Below, in pieces: positions 46,796-56,359 of a stretch of DNA of 64,000 nt. The position numbers and the translations under genes were made by a program. The notes beneath the pieces were generated by a model. It was given only the letters and a program-made list of their open reading frames with translations. It was not told the DNA's origin and did not search any database. The stretch is from Psychrobacter arenosus. Its GTDB lineage: Bacteria > Pseudomonadota > Gammaproteobacteria > Pseudomonadales > Moraxellaceae. How positions within the stretch are numbered: position 1 is the stretch's first letter; each line of letters starts with the position of its first letter. Location of the stretch: the NCBI RefSeq assembly GCF_904848165.1, contig NZ_LR884459.1:992001-1056000 (forward strand). The letters run 5' to 3'.

Positions 46796-47272
46796 CTAGA
46801 GTAGCTTTTCAATATCTGCTTGTAGTGCCTCTGGTTTCGTCGTTGACGCATAACGATCCACCACCTGACCCTCTTTATTAAGCAAAAACTTAGTGAAGTT
46901 CCACTTGATACCATCTGTTAGAAAGCCACCTTGTTGCTTTTTCAGCCACTCATAGACAGGGTGCGCATCTTTACCATTCACATCGACTTTTGCCATCATA
47001 GGGAAAGTTACGCCGTAGTTTTTTTGACAAAATGAACCGATATCATCAGCATCGCCAGGCTCTTGACTGCCAAACTGGTTGCATGGGAAACCGATGACGA
47101 CCAAACCTTGGTCTTTATATTGCTGATAAAGCTTTTCTAAGCCTTCGTACTGCGGGGTAAAACCACACTTACTGGCTGTATTGACGATTAGCAGTGCTTT
47201 ACCTTGGTACTCAGCAAAGTCTTGCGTCTCACCATTGAGCGTCTCTACCTGAAAATCATAAATCCCGGTCAT
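46796..47272 (-). CDS. gpx: Glutathione peroxidase family peroxidase
   Basis: 158 residues, usual length. Peroxidatic Cys36 in NTASKCGFTPQY; catalytic Gln and Trp motifs GFPCNQFG and KWNFTKFL. Reduces hydroperoxides using thioredoxin or glutathione. It lies 131 bases downstream of msrB on the same strand; together they form an oxidative-damage pair, probably separately transcribed. Confidence 0.94.
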   Translation of the reverse strand: MTGIYDFQVETLNGETQDFAEYQGKALLIVNTASKCGFTPQYEGLEKLYQQYKDQGLVVIGFPCNQFGSQEPGDADDIGSFCQKNYGVTFPMMAKVDVNGKDAHPVYEWLKKQQGGFLTDGIKWNFTKFLLNKEGQVVDRYASTTKPEALQADIEKLL

Positions 47273-47403
47273 AGTCCTATCCTTGAATCATCGTTGTTAT
47301 TTAAGAGTTGTTAGCTAGCAGCTGTTATATAAGAGTCGTTATTAAAAACTAGTGTTTGGTTAACTAACGAGTTGGCAAACACTAGAGATTAACTAAACAT
47401 TAA

Positions 47404-47832
47404 CTAGTCGTCGCTGCTAGGCTCTAAGTCTAAAGCAATCGAGTTAATGCAATAACGCATGCCGGTAGTATCTTGCGGACCATCTGGAAAGACATGGCCT
47501 AAATGAGCATCACAATTACTACAAGTGACCTCAATGCGGCGCATACCATGAGAGGTGTCTAAATGCTCATCAATGGCACCTTCAAAAACCGTTTTATCAA
47601 AACTTGGCCAACCACAACCTGAGTGGAACTTGTTGTCCGACATAAATAACTTAGCGCCACAGCCTTTACAGCGGTAAATCCCTTTATCTTCAGTATCTGT
47701 ATAATCTCCAGCAAACGCTCGCTCGGTACCCTTTTCTCTAAGCACACGATACTCTTCGTCGCTTAAGCGCGCACGCCAATCCGCATCGGTCAATTGCGCG
47801 ACTTCTTCTTTGCTTAATTCTCTATCTTGCAT
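47404..47832 (-). CDS. msrB: Peptide-methionine (R)-S-oxide reductase
   Basis: 142 residues, full MsrB. Zinc-binding Cys55, Cys58, Cys104 and Cys107 (CKGC and CSNC), and catalytic Cys128 in GMRYCINS. SGCGWPSFDK is the family motif. Repairs methionine-R-sulfoxide. Confidence 0.96.
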   Translation of the reverse strand: MQDRELSKEEVAQLTDADWRARLSDEEYRVLREKGTERAFAGDYTDTEDKGIYRCKGCGAKLFMSDNKFHSGCGWPSFDKTVFEGAIDEHLDTSHGMRRIEVTCSNCDAHLGHVFPDGPQDTTGMRYCINSIALDLEPSSDD

Positions 47833-48108
47833 AATGTTACCTATAGTTTGAATAAAATGAATATTGGAGGAATAACCCTCAAATCTATAGCTCTAGAATA
47901 ATACAAAAACACCGCTAGCACCTTTTGATAAATGTTAATGAAAGCTACTGGCTATAAGGTTAACAGTCTAATTAACGCCCCTAATCTATACTCTATTTTA
48001 TGTCCTATTTTGACTCGTCAATCTTCTTATAGGGTCTAATAAAATATAGACTATTTTTGCTATGGGTTATTAAGAAGTAGCTAAAGGAAGTGAGTTACTG
48101 CTCAGTTA

Positions 48109-48125
48109 TGCAAGAAAAACTTGCA
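48109..48125. promoter_or_regulatory. Operator-like inverted repeat 1 (TGCAAG-N5-CTTGCA)
   Basis: Perfect dyad TGCAAGAAAAACTTGCA upstream of the XRE-aminotransferase gene; a second, near-identical one is at 48191-48207, and a contiguous CTTGCAAG lies at 48172-48179. Confidence 0.7.
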
Positions 48126-48171
48126 TTTTTACAGTCTAAAAAATTAGATTTGTAGCTTATTTATAATTTAA

Positions 48172-48179
48172 CTTGCAAG
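48172..48179. promoter_or_regulatory. Palindrome CTTGCAAG between the two operators
   Basis: Same half-sites as the two flanking dyads but with no spacer. Confidence 0.5.
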
Positions 48180-48190
48180 ATAATTTACGA

Positions 48191-48207
48191 TGCAATAATA
48201 TCTTGCA
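48191..48207. promoter_or_regulatory. Operator-like inverted repeat 2 (TGCAAT-N5-CTTGCA)
   Basis: One mismatch from the first dyad and the same 5-base spacer. It starts 61 bases before the ATG. Confidence 0.65.
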
Positions 48208-48251
48208 TTAGACAATGAATAACTGTTCTCTCATTAGCTAATGGACTGTAT

Positions 48252-49931
48252 ATGACTGCCACTACTGATTACAAGGCCCAAGGTAAGCGCTTGAATAAGC
48301 TGCGTAAAGCCAAAGGACTAACGGCTGAGCAACTCGCTACTGCCATGACAGAAGCTGGAGCCAAAGCCAGTCGCGGTGCTATCTCTAATTGGGAGCGCGG
48401 TATCAATGGTATTGTCTCTTCAAAACTGCCCACTTTGGCGCGAATACTAGATTGTAGCGAAGGGTTTCTACTGCGTGGTGAGCTAGCAGCAGTAACCAAT
48501 ACAGAGGCTACAGTCCACCCAGAAACTAGGGCTGGTGACGCTAATGTCGCTAATACTGCTACGGCTAAAAATGTTGTTTCAACCCACTCTGGGGCTGTCT
48601 CCTCTGACGACCCTGCTAATAACCTCCCCTCTTCTATGACTAATAAAAGTGATCCCGTTATGCATACTCTAAAAAAATCTGACAAATTACAAAACGTCTG
48701 CTATGACATTCGTGGCCCCCTGCTAAAAACGGCTACTAAAATGGAAGCAGAAGGCCAACGTATTCTTAAGCTTAACGTAGGCAACCCTGCTCCTTTTGGC
48801 CTAGAAGCGCCGCATGAAATCCTACGCGATGTCGCCTTAAATCTACCAGAGTCTATTGGCTATTCAGACTCACAAGGCATCTTTTCTGCCCGTAAAGCCG
48901 TGTTGCAGTACTATCAGGGCAAAGGCTTACTGTCTGCTGTAGATGTGAGAGATGTGTATTTGGGTAATGGGGTGTCTGAGCTCATCGTCATGACTATGCA
49001 AGCGTTGATGAATGATGGTGACGAAGTGTTGATTCCTATGCCTGATTATCCTTTATGGACGGCAGCGGCAAACCTTGCGGGTGGCTCAGCAGTTCATTAT
49101 CGCTGCAATGAAGATGACAATTGGCAGCCTGATATTGAAGATATTAAGTCTAAGATCACTGATAAAACCAAAGGTATCGTGGTCATTAACCCAAACAATC
49201 CGACCGGCGCGCTTTATTCTGACGCAGTCTTACGTGAAATTATTGAGCTTGCCAAGCAACATAACCTAGTCATTATGGCGGATGAGATTTACGACCGCGT
49301 CTTATATGACGAAGTGACCCATACCCCTATGTGTACGCTAACGGATGAAGTGTTGGTGTTGACCTATAATGGCTTGTCTAAATCGCATCGTATCGCAGGT
49401 TTCCGCGCAGGTTGGTTGATGCTATCGGGTAAAAAAGACCACGCTGGCGACTTTATCGAAGGCTTAGATATGCTCGCGTCTATGCGTCTGTGTGCTAACG
49501 TTCCCGCGCAATATGCTATCCAAACAGCGATGGGCGGCTACCAAAGTATGAAGGCGCTTACTTCTGAATCAGGCCGTCTTTATAAGCAGCGCGCTATGGC
49601 GATTGAACGTCTGAATGCTATTGAGGGGATTTCCTGCACCATGCCGCAAGGTGCATTTTACTGTTTCCCTAAAATTGACCTAGACGTCTACCCTATTCAA
49701 GACGATATGAAGTTAATGATGGAACTATTAATCGACGAGAAAGTGTTGATGGTACAAGGAACAGGCTTTAACTGGGATGCGCCGGATCATTTCCGTGTAG
49801 TCTTTTTGCCCAACCTGCACGACTTAGAAGATGCTATGGATCGTCTCGAGCGCTTCTTTGCTAAAAAGCGTCGGGAATATGGGACAGAGGGTTTGAAAAA
49901 TAGTCGTACGCTAGTTGATGCCGAAGCTTAA
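48252..49931 (+). CDS. Fusion: XRE helix-turn-helix + AlaA-like aminotransferase
   Basis: 559 residues. N-terminal residues 1-75 are an XRE/Cro-type HTH (LNKLRKAKGLTAEQLATAM, then ASRGAISNWERGI). A 60-residue Ala/Asn/Thr/Ser-rich linker (about 78-138) leads to a class I/II aminotransferase from about 140, with NPNNPTGALYS, DEIYDRVLYD and the PLP lysine 377 in GLSKSHRIAGFRAGW. The enzyme half closely resembles alanine aminotransferase AlaA (pyruvate + glutamate). Fusion of a DNA-binding domain to an aminotransferase recalls MocR regulators, but there the HTH is GntR-type. The TGCAAG/CTTGCA dyads upstream suggest autoregulation. It may be enzyme, regulator or both; the lysine argues that PLP is bound. 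Confidence 0.85.
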   Translation: MTATTDYKAQGKRLNKLRKAKGLTAEQLATAMTEAGAKASRGAISNWERGINGIVSSKLPTLARILDCSEGFLLRGELAAVTNTEATVHPETRAGDANVANTATAKNVVSTHSGAVSSDDPANNLPSSMTNKSDPVMHTLKKSDKLQNVCYDIRGPLLKTATKMEAEGQRILKLNVGNPAPFGLEAPHEILRDVALNLPESIGYSDSQGIFSARKAVLQYYQGKGLLSAVDVRDVYLGNGVSELIVMTMQALMNDGDEVLIPMPDYPLWTAAANLAGGSAVHYRCNEDDNWQPDIEDIKSKITDKTKGIVVINPNNPTGALYSDAVLREIIELAKQHNLVIMADEIYDRVLYDEVTHTPMCTLTDEVLVLTYNGLSKSHRIAGFRAGWLMLSGKKDHAGDFIEGLDMLASMRLCANVPAQYAIQTAMGGYQSMKALTSESGRLYKQRAMAIERLNAIEGISCTMPQGAFYCFPKIDLDVYPIQDDMKLMMELLIDEKVLMVQGTGFNWDAPDHFRVVFLPNLHDLEDAMDRLERFFAKKRREYGTEGLKNSRTLVDAEA

Positions 49932-50020
49932 TAACGTCATTGTTAGTAGATTATAGTTACTGACAATATATCGGTAAAGATAAACGCTTCTATCGCTAAG
50001 CAGACCCATAAGAAATCTAT

Positions 50021-50062
50021 AAAAAAAACCGCCTGATAATTAAGTTATCGGGCGGTTTTTTT
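50021..50062. terminator. Bidirectional terminator between aminotransferase and pit
   Basis: ACCGCC-GATAA / TTATC-GGCGGT stem with A-run before and T-run after; serves both convergent genes. Confidence 0.9.
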
Positions 50063-50112
50063 ATTATTTGCTGGTTTAGAAAACTAGCATTTTAATGATC
50101 TAATAGTGAAGC

Positions 50113-51750
50113 TTATAAGAAATAAGATAACGCTAGGAAGCTTAATGCAGACATTGAGGCAGCGGCTGGTAAAGTAATGATCCAAGCCAAACCGATAGGT
50201 TTCATTAGTGCCCAGTTGGTATCTTTGTTCACCATACCAATACCCAATACAGCACCGACTAGCGTATGCGTACTAGATACCGGCAAGCCCATGGTAGATG
50301 CGCCCATAACTACGGCAGCCGCAGCAAGCTCGGCAGAGAAGCCTGAGGCCGGGTGCATCTTCGCTAAGTTGGTTCCTACCGTTTGGATGACTTCTTTACC
50401 AATAAACCATAAGCCGACGATTAGCGCGACGCCAAAGGTCAACATAACCGGCGTAGGTACAGCAGCTTGGGCTGAAATAGTATTAAATCTAATGACATCC
50501 ATAATGGCGGCAAACGGTCCTACCGCATTGGCAATATCGTTAGAACCATGGCTGAAGGCAAAACCAGACGCCGTAAATACCTGCATCCAGCTGAACATGA
50601 TAAAGGTCGCTTTCGCCAAATCGTCTTTGAGCTTACCACGGATACTTTTGGTATAAATAAAGGTGGTTAGCCAAATCAGCGCGCCCGCCATCCCAATCAT
50701 CAAAAACGCATCGATATTTGAGAGATTCAAATCAGATCTATTTTTTAACCCTTTAAAGACGACCATGGCCATCATGACCATACCGCCGAGTGCAGCAATT
50801 AACGGCACCCAAGTTCTTAACGCTTTAAGCGGGTCCATGGCATTGCGCTCACGATCAATATCGTAGAGCTCACGGTAATATTCGGTTTCTAAATCATTAC
50901 GTTGGCAATCTTCGTCTTTATAAATCTCTTGGTCGCGTAACATTTCAGAGGTATACGACAGCTGCAGGGACTCAGAAAGCTGCTCAAAGAATACCTTTTG
51001 ATTCTTTTTCACCGCTTTTTTAGCGGCTTTCAGCTCAGCAATCCGGGTCTCGGCAAGATCGTTATACGCCAAGATTTTCTTTTTAATCTGCCCATATAAG
51101 ATATAGGATAATACGCCACCTAATAAAGGAGAGACCACCCAAGAAATCGCAATCTCACCGATCTTACTCCAAGCTACCGTAGACAATGCCATGTCTACGC
51201 CGCCTAAGGAGATACCTAAGACAATGGAGCTGCCGACCACACCACCGATAATCGCGTGAGTCGTAGAGACAGGCAAGCCTTTTTTGGTGGCGAATAATAA
51301 CCAAAATGCCGCAGCAATAAGCGCTGATAACATGACATAGATGAATTTATCAGGAGTGACCGCCAGACCATCTAAGTCTACGATACCTTTACGGATAGTA
51401 TCCGTCACTTCCCCACCGGCAATCACCGCACCGGACACTTCAAAAATTGCTGCTATGCCTAGAGCTTGGGGTACGGTGAGCGTACCTGCACCTACTGAAG
51501 TACCAAAGGAGTTGGCAACGTCGTTACCCCCGATATTGAACGCCATAAAGATGCCAAAAAAAGTGGCAATGACAAACAATACGGTCTGCTGATGTAAAGT
51601 GTAATCAAGTCCCCACCATAAAAAATAAGCGGTCATTGCGGCCATAATGGCGGCGAATAACAGATTAACTTTCATAGAACCAACTTCACGAGTTGGCTGC
51701 GAGGTATTAGTGCTAATGCCCATATGCAACGATGCCTTGTACTGACTCAT
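50113..51750 (-). CDS. pit: Low-affinity inorganic phosphate transporter (PiT family)
   Basis: 545 residues, about ten to twelve membrane segments. Two inverted halves with the PiT signatures GGNDVANSFGTSVG (about 74-87) and SHGSNDIANAVGPF (about 403-416). A charged cytoplasmic loop (about 225-310) separates the halves. Imports phosphate with protons. The start at 51750 gives a 25-residue polar leader; an ATG at 51675 (MKVNLLFAAIM) may be the true start. Converges on the aminotransferase gene. Confidence 0.93.
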   Translation of the reverse strand: MSQYKASLHMGISTNTSQPTREVGSMKVNLLFAAIMAAMTAYFLWWGLDYTLHQQTVLFVIATFFGIFMAFNIGGNDVANSFGTSVGAGTLTVPQALGIAAIFEVSGAVIAGGEVTDTIRKGIVDLDGLAVTPDKFIYVMLSALIAAAFWLLFATKKGLPVSTTHAIIGGVVGSSIVLGISLGGVDMALSTVAWSKIGEIAISWVVSPLLGGVLSYILYGQIKKKILAYNDLAETRIAELKAAKKAVKKNQKVFFEQLSESLQLSYTSEMLRDQEIYKDEDCQRNDLETEYYRELYDIDRERNAMDPLKALRTWVPLIAALGGMVMMAMVVFKGLKNRSDLNLSNIDAFLMIGMAGALIWLTTFIYTKSIRGKLKDDLAKATFIMFSWMQVFTASGFAFSHGSNDIANAVGPFAAIMDVIRFNTISAQAAVPTPVMLTFGVALIVGLWFIGKEVIQTVGTNLAKMHPASGFSAELAAAAVVMGASTMGLPVSSTHTLVGAVLGIGMVNKDTNWALMKPIGLAWIITLPAAASMSALSFLALSYFL

Positions 51751-52282
51751 GATAGCTATGCGATGCTATCGTGACAGTGGAACGATCATAATCTAGCGCA
51801 AAAAATACAACATACCCGCCTGCACCCTAAGGTTACTTATTGCAATAAGTAGGCGATATTGTGAGGACAGGGATGCTATGAAATTTATTGAGCCGACTAT
51901 ATAGATGCGAACTTAGAATAGGGGTGAAAATAGCGCCTATTATAAAGAGGTTGACGCAATATTCAATCGCAGATAGTGATATTGACCCAGCTATTAACAA
52001 AAACTTTGTCATTAAAATAACTAATAGATAAGCTGAGATAAACTAATATTTATTTTAAGATAAACAATAACTTTACCACCTTACTTGCTAGCCGCTGCGC
52101 CAAATAAATTATCTGAATATAAGCAAAGCGCTACAGGCAAGCCACAACTTGTAGGCGAGAATAAGCGCAAAGTGACCGCTTAACTGTTTTGTTGAATAAA
52201 GCGGTTACGCAAGGCTTAATTAAAGCGCCCATAATCAAGTTATTATTTAGCCTATTTATACTTCAGCTCGTCCCACAACCGT
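51751..52282. other. Upstream region of pit with a 16-bp palindrome
   Basis: 532 bases without a gene. It includes the perfect palindrome ACTTATTGCAATAAGT at 51835-51850, 85 bases before pit. The part near 52100-52280 is the region after the ppk2-like gene's stop; no T-run terminator is obvious. Confidence 0.5.
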
Positions 52283-53929
52283 TTAAAAAGCTTTTTTGTC
52301 TTTTTTAGGGTGTAAAGCTTGGGTCAATTGGGCAATCGTATGGTCGAGTACCAGCAAGCGTGCCGTCCGTTTATCATTGGTCGCAATCATCTTCCACGGC
52401 GCCACTGAAGTGCTGGTACGCAGCAGCATATCCGAGGCGGCCTGCACGTAGTCTTGCCAGCGATCGCGGTTGCGCCAATCATCGTCAGTCAGTTTAAACT
52501 GTTTATGCGGGGTGTCTTCACGGGCTTCAAACCGTGCTAACTGCTCTTTTTTATCAATAGCCAGCCAAAACTTAATCAAAATCGTCCCTGAAGCGGCTAT
52601 ATCGGCTTCGAAGCGATTAATCTCATCGTAGGCGCGTTGCCATTCTGACTCACTAGCGAAGCCTTCGACCCGCTCCACCAACACCCGCCCATACCAAGTC
52701 CTATCGAAAATAGCCACGCGGCTGATGCGATCGGTCTGCTCGTTAGGCAAGCGTGTCCAAAACCGCCACAGATATGGATGCTCAAGCTCATAGCGCATGG
52801 GGGCACCAATATTATAGACTTGGTATTCGCGAGGGTCTAAAGGCGCCACCAGACGCTTGATAGCCCCACCCTTACCCGCAGCGTCCATCCCTTCGAAGGC
52901 AAAGATGACATGGCGTTGACCCCGCTCCCGCAATAATTTGGCCACTTGGGCTTGTTTGTCCGCCAACTCCTCTTTATAGGCGGACTTGTTTATATCAGGA
53001 TCGTCAATATCGGTGAGCATGTCCGGAATGTCCGCCCAGATAAACTCTTGCTTAGGCTGTTTATAGCCGGTAGCCGATTGCGTAGCGGTATTTTTAGCCA
53101 CGGGATACTGGCTGCTTTGCACCGCCTCTTGCATCGCCTGTAAAACGTAATGACAGAATTTAAGCGTCGAATCTTCACGGTCCGTCCCATCGATGATGAC
53201 CCAATCGCCCTGCTGTCCCAGTATTTGCTTGGCGACTTTATTGAATTGCTTTAATACTTTGTTATTGGACCAATCTATTTGATACAGCTGCTTAGGGTCC
53301 GCTTCTTTATCGGTTAGACGCTCTGCTAAAGTATCGCCATCGATATGGAACCAGCATTTCAGCAGTTTAGTATTGTTGCTCACTAAATCTTGTTCAAAAG
53401 CCGCTAGCCGGGTCAGTTGGTTCTGTAAATAAGCCGCCCAATCTGTTTCTTCTACTTGGCTTATCTTTTGCATGACTTCATAAAGCAAATCGGCATACCA
53501 GTTGCCAAAGTAAACCATCACATCACCATGGCGCGGTAATGCTTTGGTATGCGCTTGCCAGAGCGGCTGCGAGTGTTGCGCCGGGTAACCAATGGTGGCC
53601 TCAACCTTTAAGAGCCGCGGATCGACCCATTGGCGCAATTGTTTGACGGCTTGGCCTTTGCCCGCCAGCTCAATACCGTTGACCAATACCAATAGCCCGG
53701 TCGGCTGTACCCCACTGTCTTCTGTCTGTCTGGTTTCTCGTAAAGCATATTGTGAGGTCACCAACGCCAAACGTAACGCTTCTTCATCTAACGAAAACTG
53801 GCTTAAAGGATTAATCATTAATTTATCTGCTGCTGCCGCCTTCTCCCCCTTAGCCGCTTTTTGCATTTTTGCTTTTTCCTTGACTTTAGCCTTATCTACG
53901 CTCTTATTATCCTTTTTCTTTTTACTCAT
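52283..53929 (-). CDS. pap: Polyphosphate:AMP phosphotransferase (PPK2 class II)
   Basis: 548 residues with two tandem PPK2 domains. The N-terminal domain has a variant Walker A (VNGIELAGKGQ) and lacks some catalytic residues; the C-terminal domain has AFEGMDAAGKGGAIKRL and IFDRTWYGRVLVERVEGF. Uses polyphosphate to phosphorylate AMP to ADP. The Lys-rich start (MSKKKKDNK) is unusual but short. It lies behind a phosphate importer gene, fitting phosphate metabolism. Convention for class II is two domains, as here. Confidence 0.9.
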   Translation of the reverse strand: MSKKKKDNKSVDKAKVKEKAKMQKAAKGEKAAAADKLMINPLSQFSLDEEALRLALVTSQYALRETRQTEDSGVQPTGLLVLVNGIELAGKGQAVKQLRQWVDPRLLKVEATIGYPAQHSQPLWQAHTKALPRHGDVMVYFGNWYADLLYEVMQKISQVEETDWAAYLQNQLTRLAAFEQDLVSNNTKLLKCWFHIDGDTLAERLTDKEADPKQLYQIDWSNNKVLKQFNKVAKQILGQQGDWVIIDGTDREDSTLKFCHYVLQAMQEAVQSSQYPVAKNTATQSATGYKQPKQEFIWADIPDMLTDIDDPDINKSAYKEELADKQAQVAKLLRERGQRHVIFAFEGMDAAGKGGAIKRLVAPLDPREYQVYNIGAPMRYELEHPYLWRFWTRLPNEQTDRISRVAIFDRTWYGRVLVERVEGFASESEWQRAYDEINRFEADIAASGTILIKFWLAIDKKEQLARFEAREDTPHKQFKLTDDDWRNRDRWQDYVQAASDMLLRTSTSVAPWKMIATNDKRTARLLVLDHTIAQLTQALHPKKDKKAF

Positions 53930-54347
53930 TCTTCTTATCTCCTGCTTTATGATTATTTATGAGCCAATTTCTAAAGAAGCGCTTTAATTACCAGTTTAAT
54001 ATAGCTACCCTATTACGATAACAGTTTGTCATTTGAGTTATGTTATAAATTATTTTAAGGTAAGGCGCTATGATTGAAGACTCAGTGCTGCTTACTGCTA
54101 AAATAGGGCATGGTTAAACTGTTAATTACTGAATATAATCAATAAAATTAAATAATAAGCTAGATTAATAGACCAGCGAGCTATGTCGCCATTAACCTTA
54201 ATTCTACTATCCCTATTTATGGTATAAAACGCCATTTTTATTTTAGAGAACTGAATTGTATAGCTGATTTTATAGCTGACTTTGCTAGCCAGCTTTACTC
54301 ATTAACTTTAACGATTACCCCAGCTAATTTACCCATAAGGATTTTTT
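53930..54347. other. Divergent intergenic region
   Basis: 418 AT-rich bases between the divergent polyphosphate kinase gene and the gene at 54348. I see no RNA or small gene. AAGGATT precedes the latter's ATG as ribosome site. Confidence 0.5.
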
Positions 54348-55058
54348 ATGTCTGCACTCGCCAATTTGCAATCGCACCTCGAGCACTACCGTCAGTTGCC
54401 ACACCATAACGATGCCGTCCTCGCTGACAAACTCAATGAGGTGCAGTCTTGGCAACGCGACCGCCTGCGTGAGACTCATGAAGAGCTGTTTTCCAAACCT
54501 AAATATAAGCTAATGGGCGAATATTTCGTTAATAAGCTCTATGGCGGTGCAGAGTTTGATGTGTTGGTAAAACAGTTTGAGCGTATTGTACCCAAGGCTA
54601 AAAAGCTTGAAAAACTAGCCCCTGCTGCTGCGTTAGAGACCGCTACCCATGCGATTCGCTCTGCTATCGATGCCACTGAATTAGATTTGCATCTTGCTGA
54701 GTGGTTGGTCAATAACGATTTACCAGTGAATAAAGACAATATGCTGCAAGCCTATCGCAGTGTCAACGAAGCAGATGCTCGCCGCGAGCAATTGGGCGCG
54801 CTAAAGGACGTCTGCTATCGCACGGATAAATATATTAACTCGTTTATGTTACGCAAAGCCTTTCAACTGGCCAAAGGTACCGCTTATAAATACAACTATC
54901 AGCCTTTGTACGATTTTATGGCCGATGGTTTTGCTGCTATGAAACCGCTACCCAATGTCGCCAGTTTTATCGAACCGGTCTGTGAGCGTGAGCTAAAGAT
55001 TATCGATCGCGTGCATCAAACGAATAATGACGGCAGCGTTGACCCGTTTGATGTATGA
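54348..55058 (+). CDS. FFLEELY-motif-type hypothetical protein upstream of ubiE
   Basis: 236 residues, largely helical, no signal peptide. It resembles proteins that carry a FxxxLYG motif, here GEYFVNKLYGG (about 57-67), found in proteobacteria. Function is not known. It is followed by ubiE with 49 bases between and the same strand, which suggests cotranscription with the ubiquinone genes. Confidence 0.7.
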   Translation: MSALANLQSHLEHYRQLPHHNDAVLADKLNEVQSWQRDRLRETHEELFSKPKYKLMGEYFVNKLYGGAEFDVLVKQFERIVPKAKKLEKLAPAAALETATHAIRSAIDATELDLHLAEWLVNNDLPVNKDNMLQAYRSVNEADARREQLGALKDVCYRTDKYINSFMLRKAFQLAKGTAYKYNYQPLYDFMADGFAAMKPLPNVASFIEPVCERELKIIDRVHQTNNDGSVDPFDV

Positions 55059-55107
55059 TATCCGCATTCATAAATTATGCACAAACACATAAAAAACAGG
55101 ACGCCCC

Positions 55108-56241
55108 ATGAGCAGCAACCCTACGAATAACAATACTATCGAGCCTAATTTGACCGCCGATACCGCGCCTGAAAATGCGTCAAAAAATGGCAGTGTGCAA
55201 GCCGAATTGGTTAAAAAAAGTATCGATCAGAACCAAACTACTATGGCCCAAGTACAGAGTAATATTATGCAAGAACAAAACACAGATAATGAACAATTTA
55301 CCCAAGCGACTGACTTGCCACAAGGCACCCCACAAGGTCAGCAAATGACCCAGCCCTATAGTACTCCTGCGCAAACTAGTAGCACTCAAAATAACAGTGA
55401 CCAAAACAGCAACGCTCAAGCTAGCCAACATTCGCATTACCCACCGCGCTTTAACCCACGCGATGATATCAATAACCCGCATACGCTAGAGACTGATGGT
55501 CTAGAAGAGACCCATTTCGGCTATAAAAAAGTTAAAAAAGCTGAGAAGCAAGCGCGCGTTGCGGATGTCTTTACTTCGGTCGCCAAGAAATATGACATCA
55601 TGAATGACTTAATGTCTTTTGGTATCCACCGTCTATGGAAACGTTATGCCATTAGCTTAAGTGGTGTGCGTGCCGGTCAGCATGTGCTTGATATCGCTGG
55701 TGGTACTGGCGATTTAGCGAAAGTATTTAGCCGTGAAGTCGGCCGTAGTGGTCATGTCGTGCTATCAGATATTAACGAAGCCATGTTAGAAGTGGGTCGC
55801 GAGCGTTTATTGAATGCCGGTTGTAATAACGTCGATTTCGTCCTAGCCAACGCTGAGACCCTAGCCCCGTTTGAAGACAACTCATTTGATTTGCTAACGA
55901 TTAGCTTTGGTTTACGTAACGTGACGGATAAAGACGCGGCTTTGCGCTCTATGTACCGTGTGCTGAAGCCAGGTGGGCGTCTGTTGGTCTTGGAATTCTC
56001 TAAGCCGATCTTTGAGCCTTTATCTAAAGCTTATGATATTTACTCGTTTACTGCCCTACCTGTAATGGGCAAGTTGGTCGCTGGCGACTCTGAAAGCTAT
56101 CAGTATTTGGCTGAGTCCATCCGTATGCACCCCAACCAACAAACGCTCAAGCAAATGATGGAAAACGCTGGGTTTGAAAACTGTGACTACCACAACTTAA
56201 CGGCGGGTATCGTAGCGGTGCATCGCGGCTTTAAAAAATAG
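55108..56241 (+). CDS. ubiE: Ubiquinone/menaquinone C-methyltransferase with long N-terminal extension
   Basis: 377 residues; UbiE is about 250. The methyltransferase core begins near residue 135 ([21 protein letters not shown]). It has the AdoMet motif [15 protein letters not shown] and the family signatures [11 protein letters not shown] and [17 protein letters not shown]. The first ~130 residues are low-complexity, rich in Asn, Gln, Thr and Ser. The start has AGGACG upstream, so the extension is probably translated. Methylates the quinone ring at C5. Confidence 0.94.
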   Translation: MSSNPTNNNTIEPNLTADTAPENASKNGSVQAELVKKSIDQNQTTMAQVQSNIMQEQNTDNEQFTQATDLPQGTPQGQQMTQPYSTPAQTSSTQNNSDQNSNAQASQHSHYPPRFNPRDDINNPHTLETDGLEETHFGYKKVKKAEKQARVADVFTSVAKKYDIMNDLMSFGIHRLWKRYAISLSGVRAGQHVLDIAGGTGDLAKVFSREVGRSGHVVLSDINEAMLEVGRERLLNAGCNNVDFVLANAETLAPFEDNSFDLLTISFGLRNVTDKDAALRSMYRVLKPGGRLLVLEFSKPIFEPLSKAYDIYSFTALPVMGKLVAGDSESYQYLAESIRMHPNQQTLKQMMENAGFENCDYHNLTAGIVAVHRGFKK

Positions 56242-56359
56242 ACTGCGAATTGACTGGGGGCAATGCCGCCTCTACTGTTATTGTCTTTCTAGAGCCGGCC
56301 CTACTGGCTTTTTAGAACCGCCCCTACTATTTTTGTAGAATAAATAAAAGGTCGTAACT

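Larger units (their letters stand above)
47833..48251. other. Divergent control region msrB / aminotransferase
   Basis: 419 bases with no gene. Contains the inverted repeats described separately, all within 150 bases of the aminotransferase start. Confidence 0.6.

Noticed and set aside
55180..55482. 100-codon minus-strand frame over the ubiE extension
   Set aside because: Antisense to the low-complexity segment; its content follows from the codons of the real gene.
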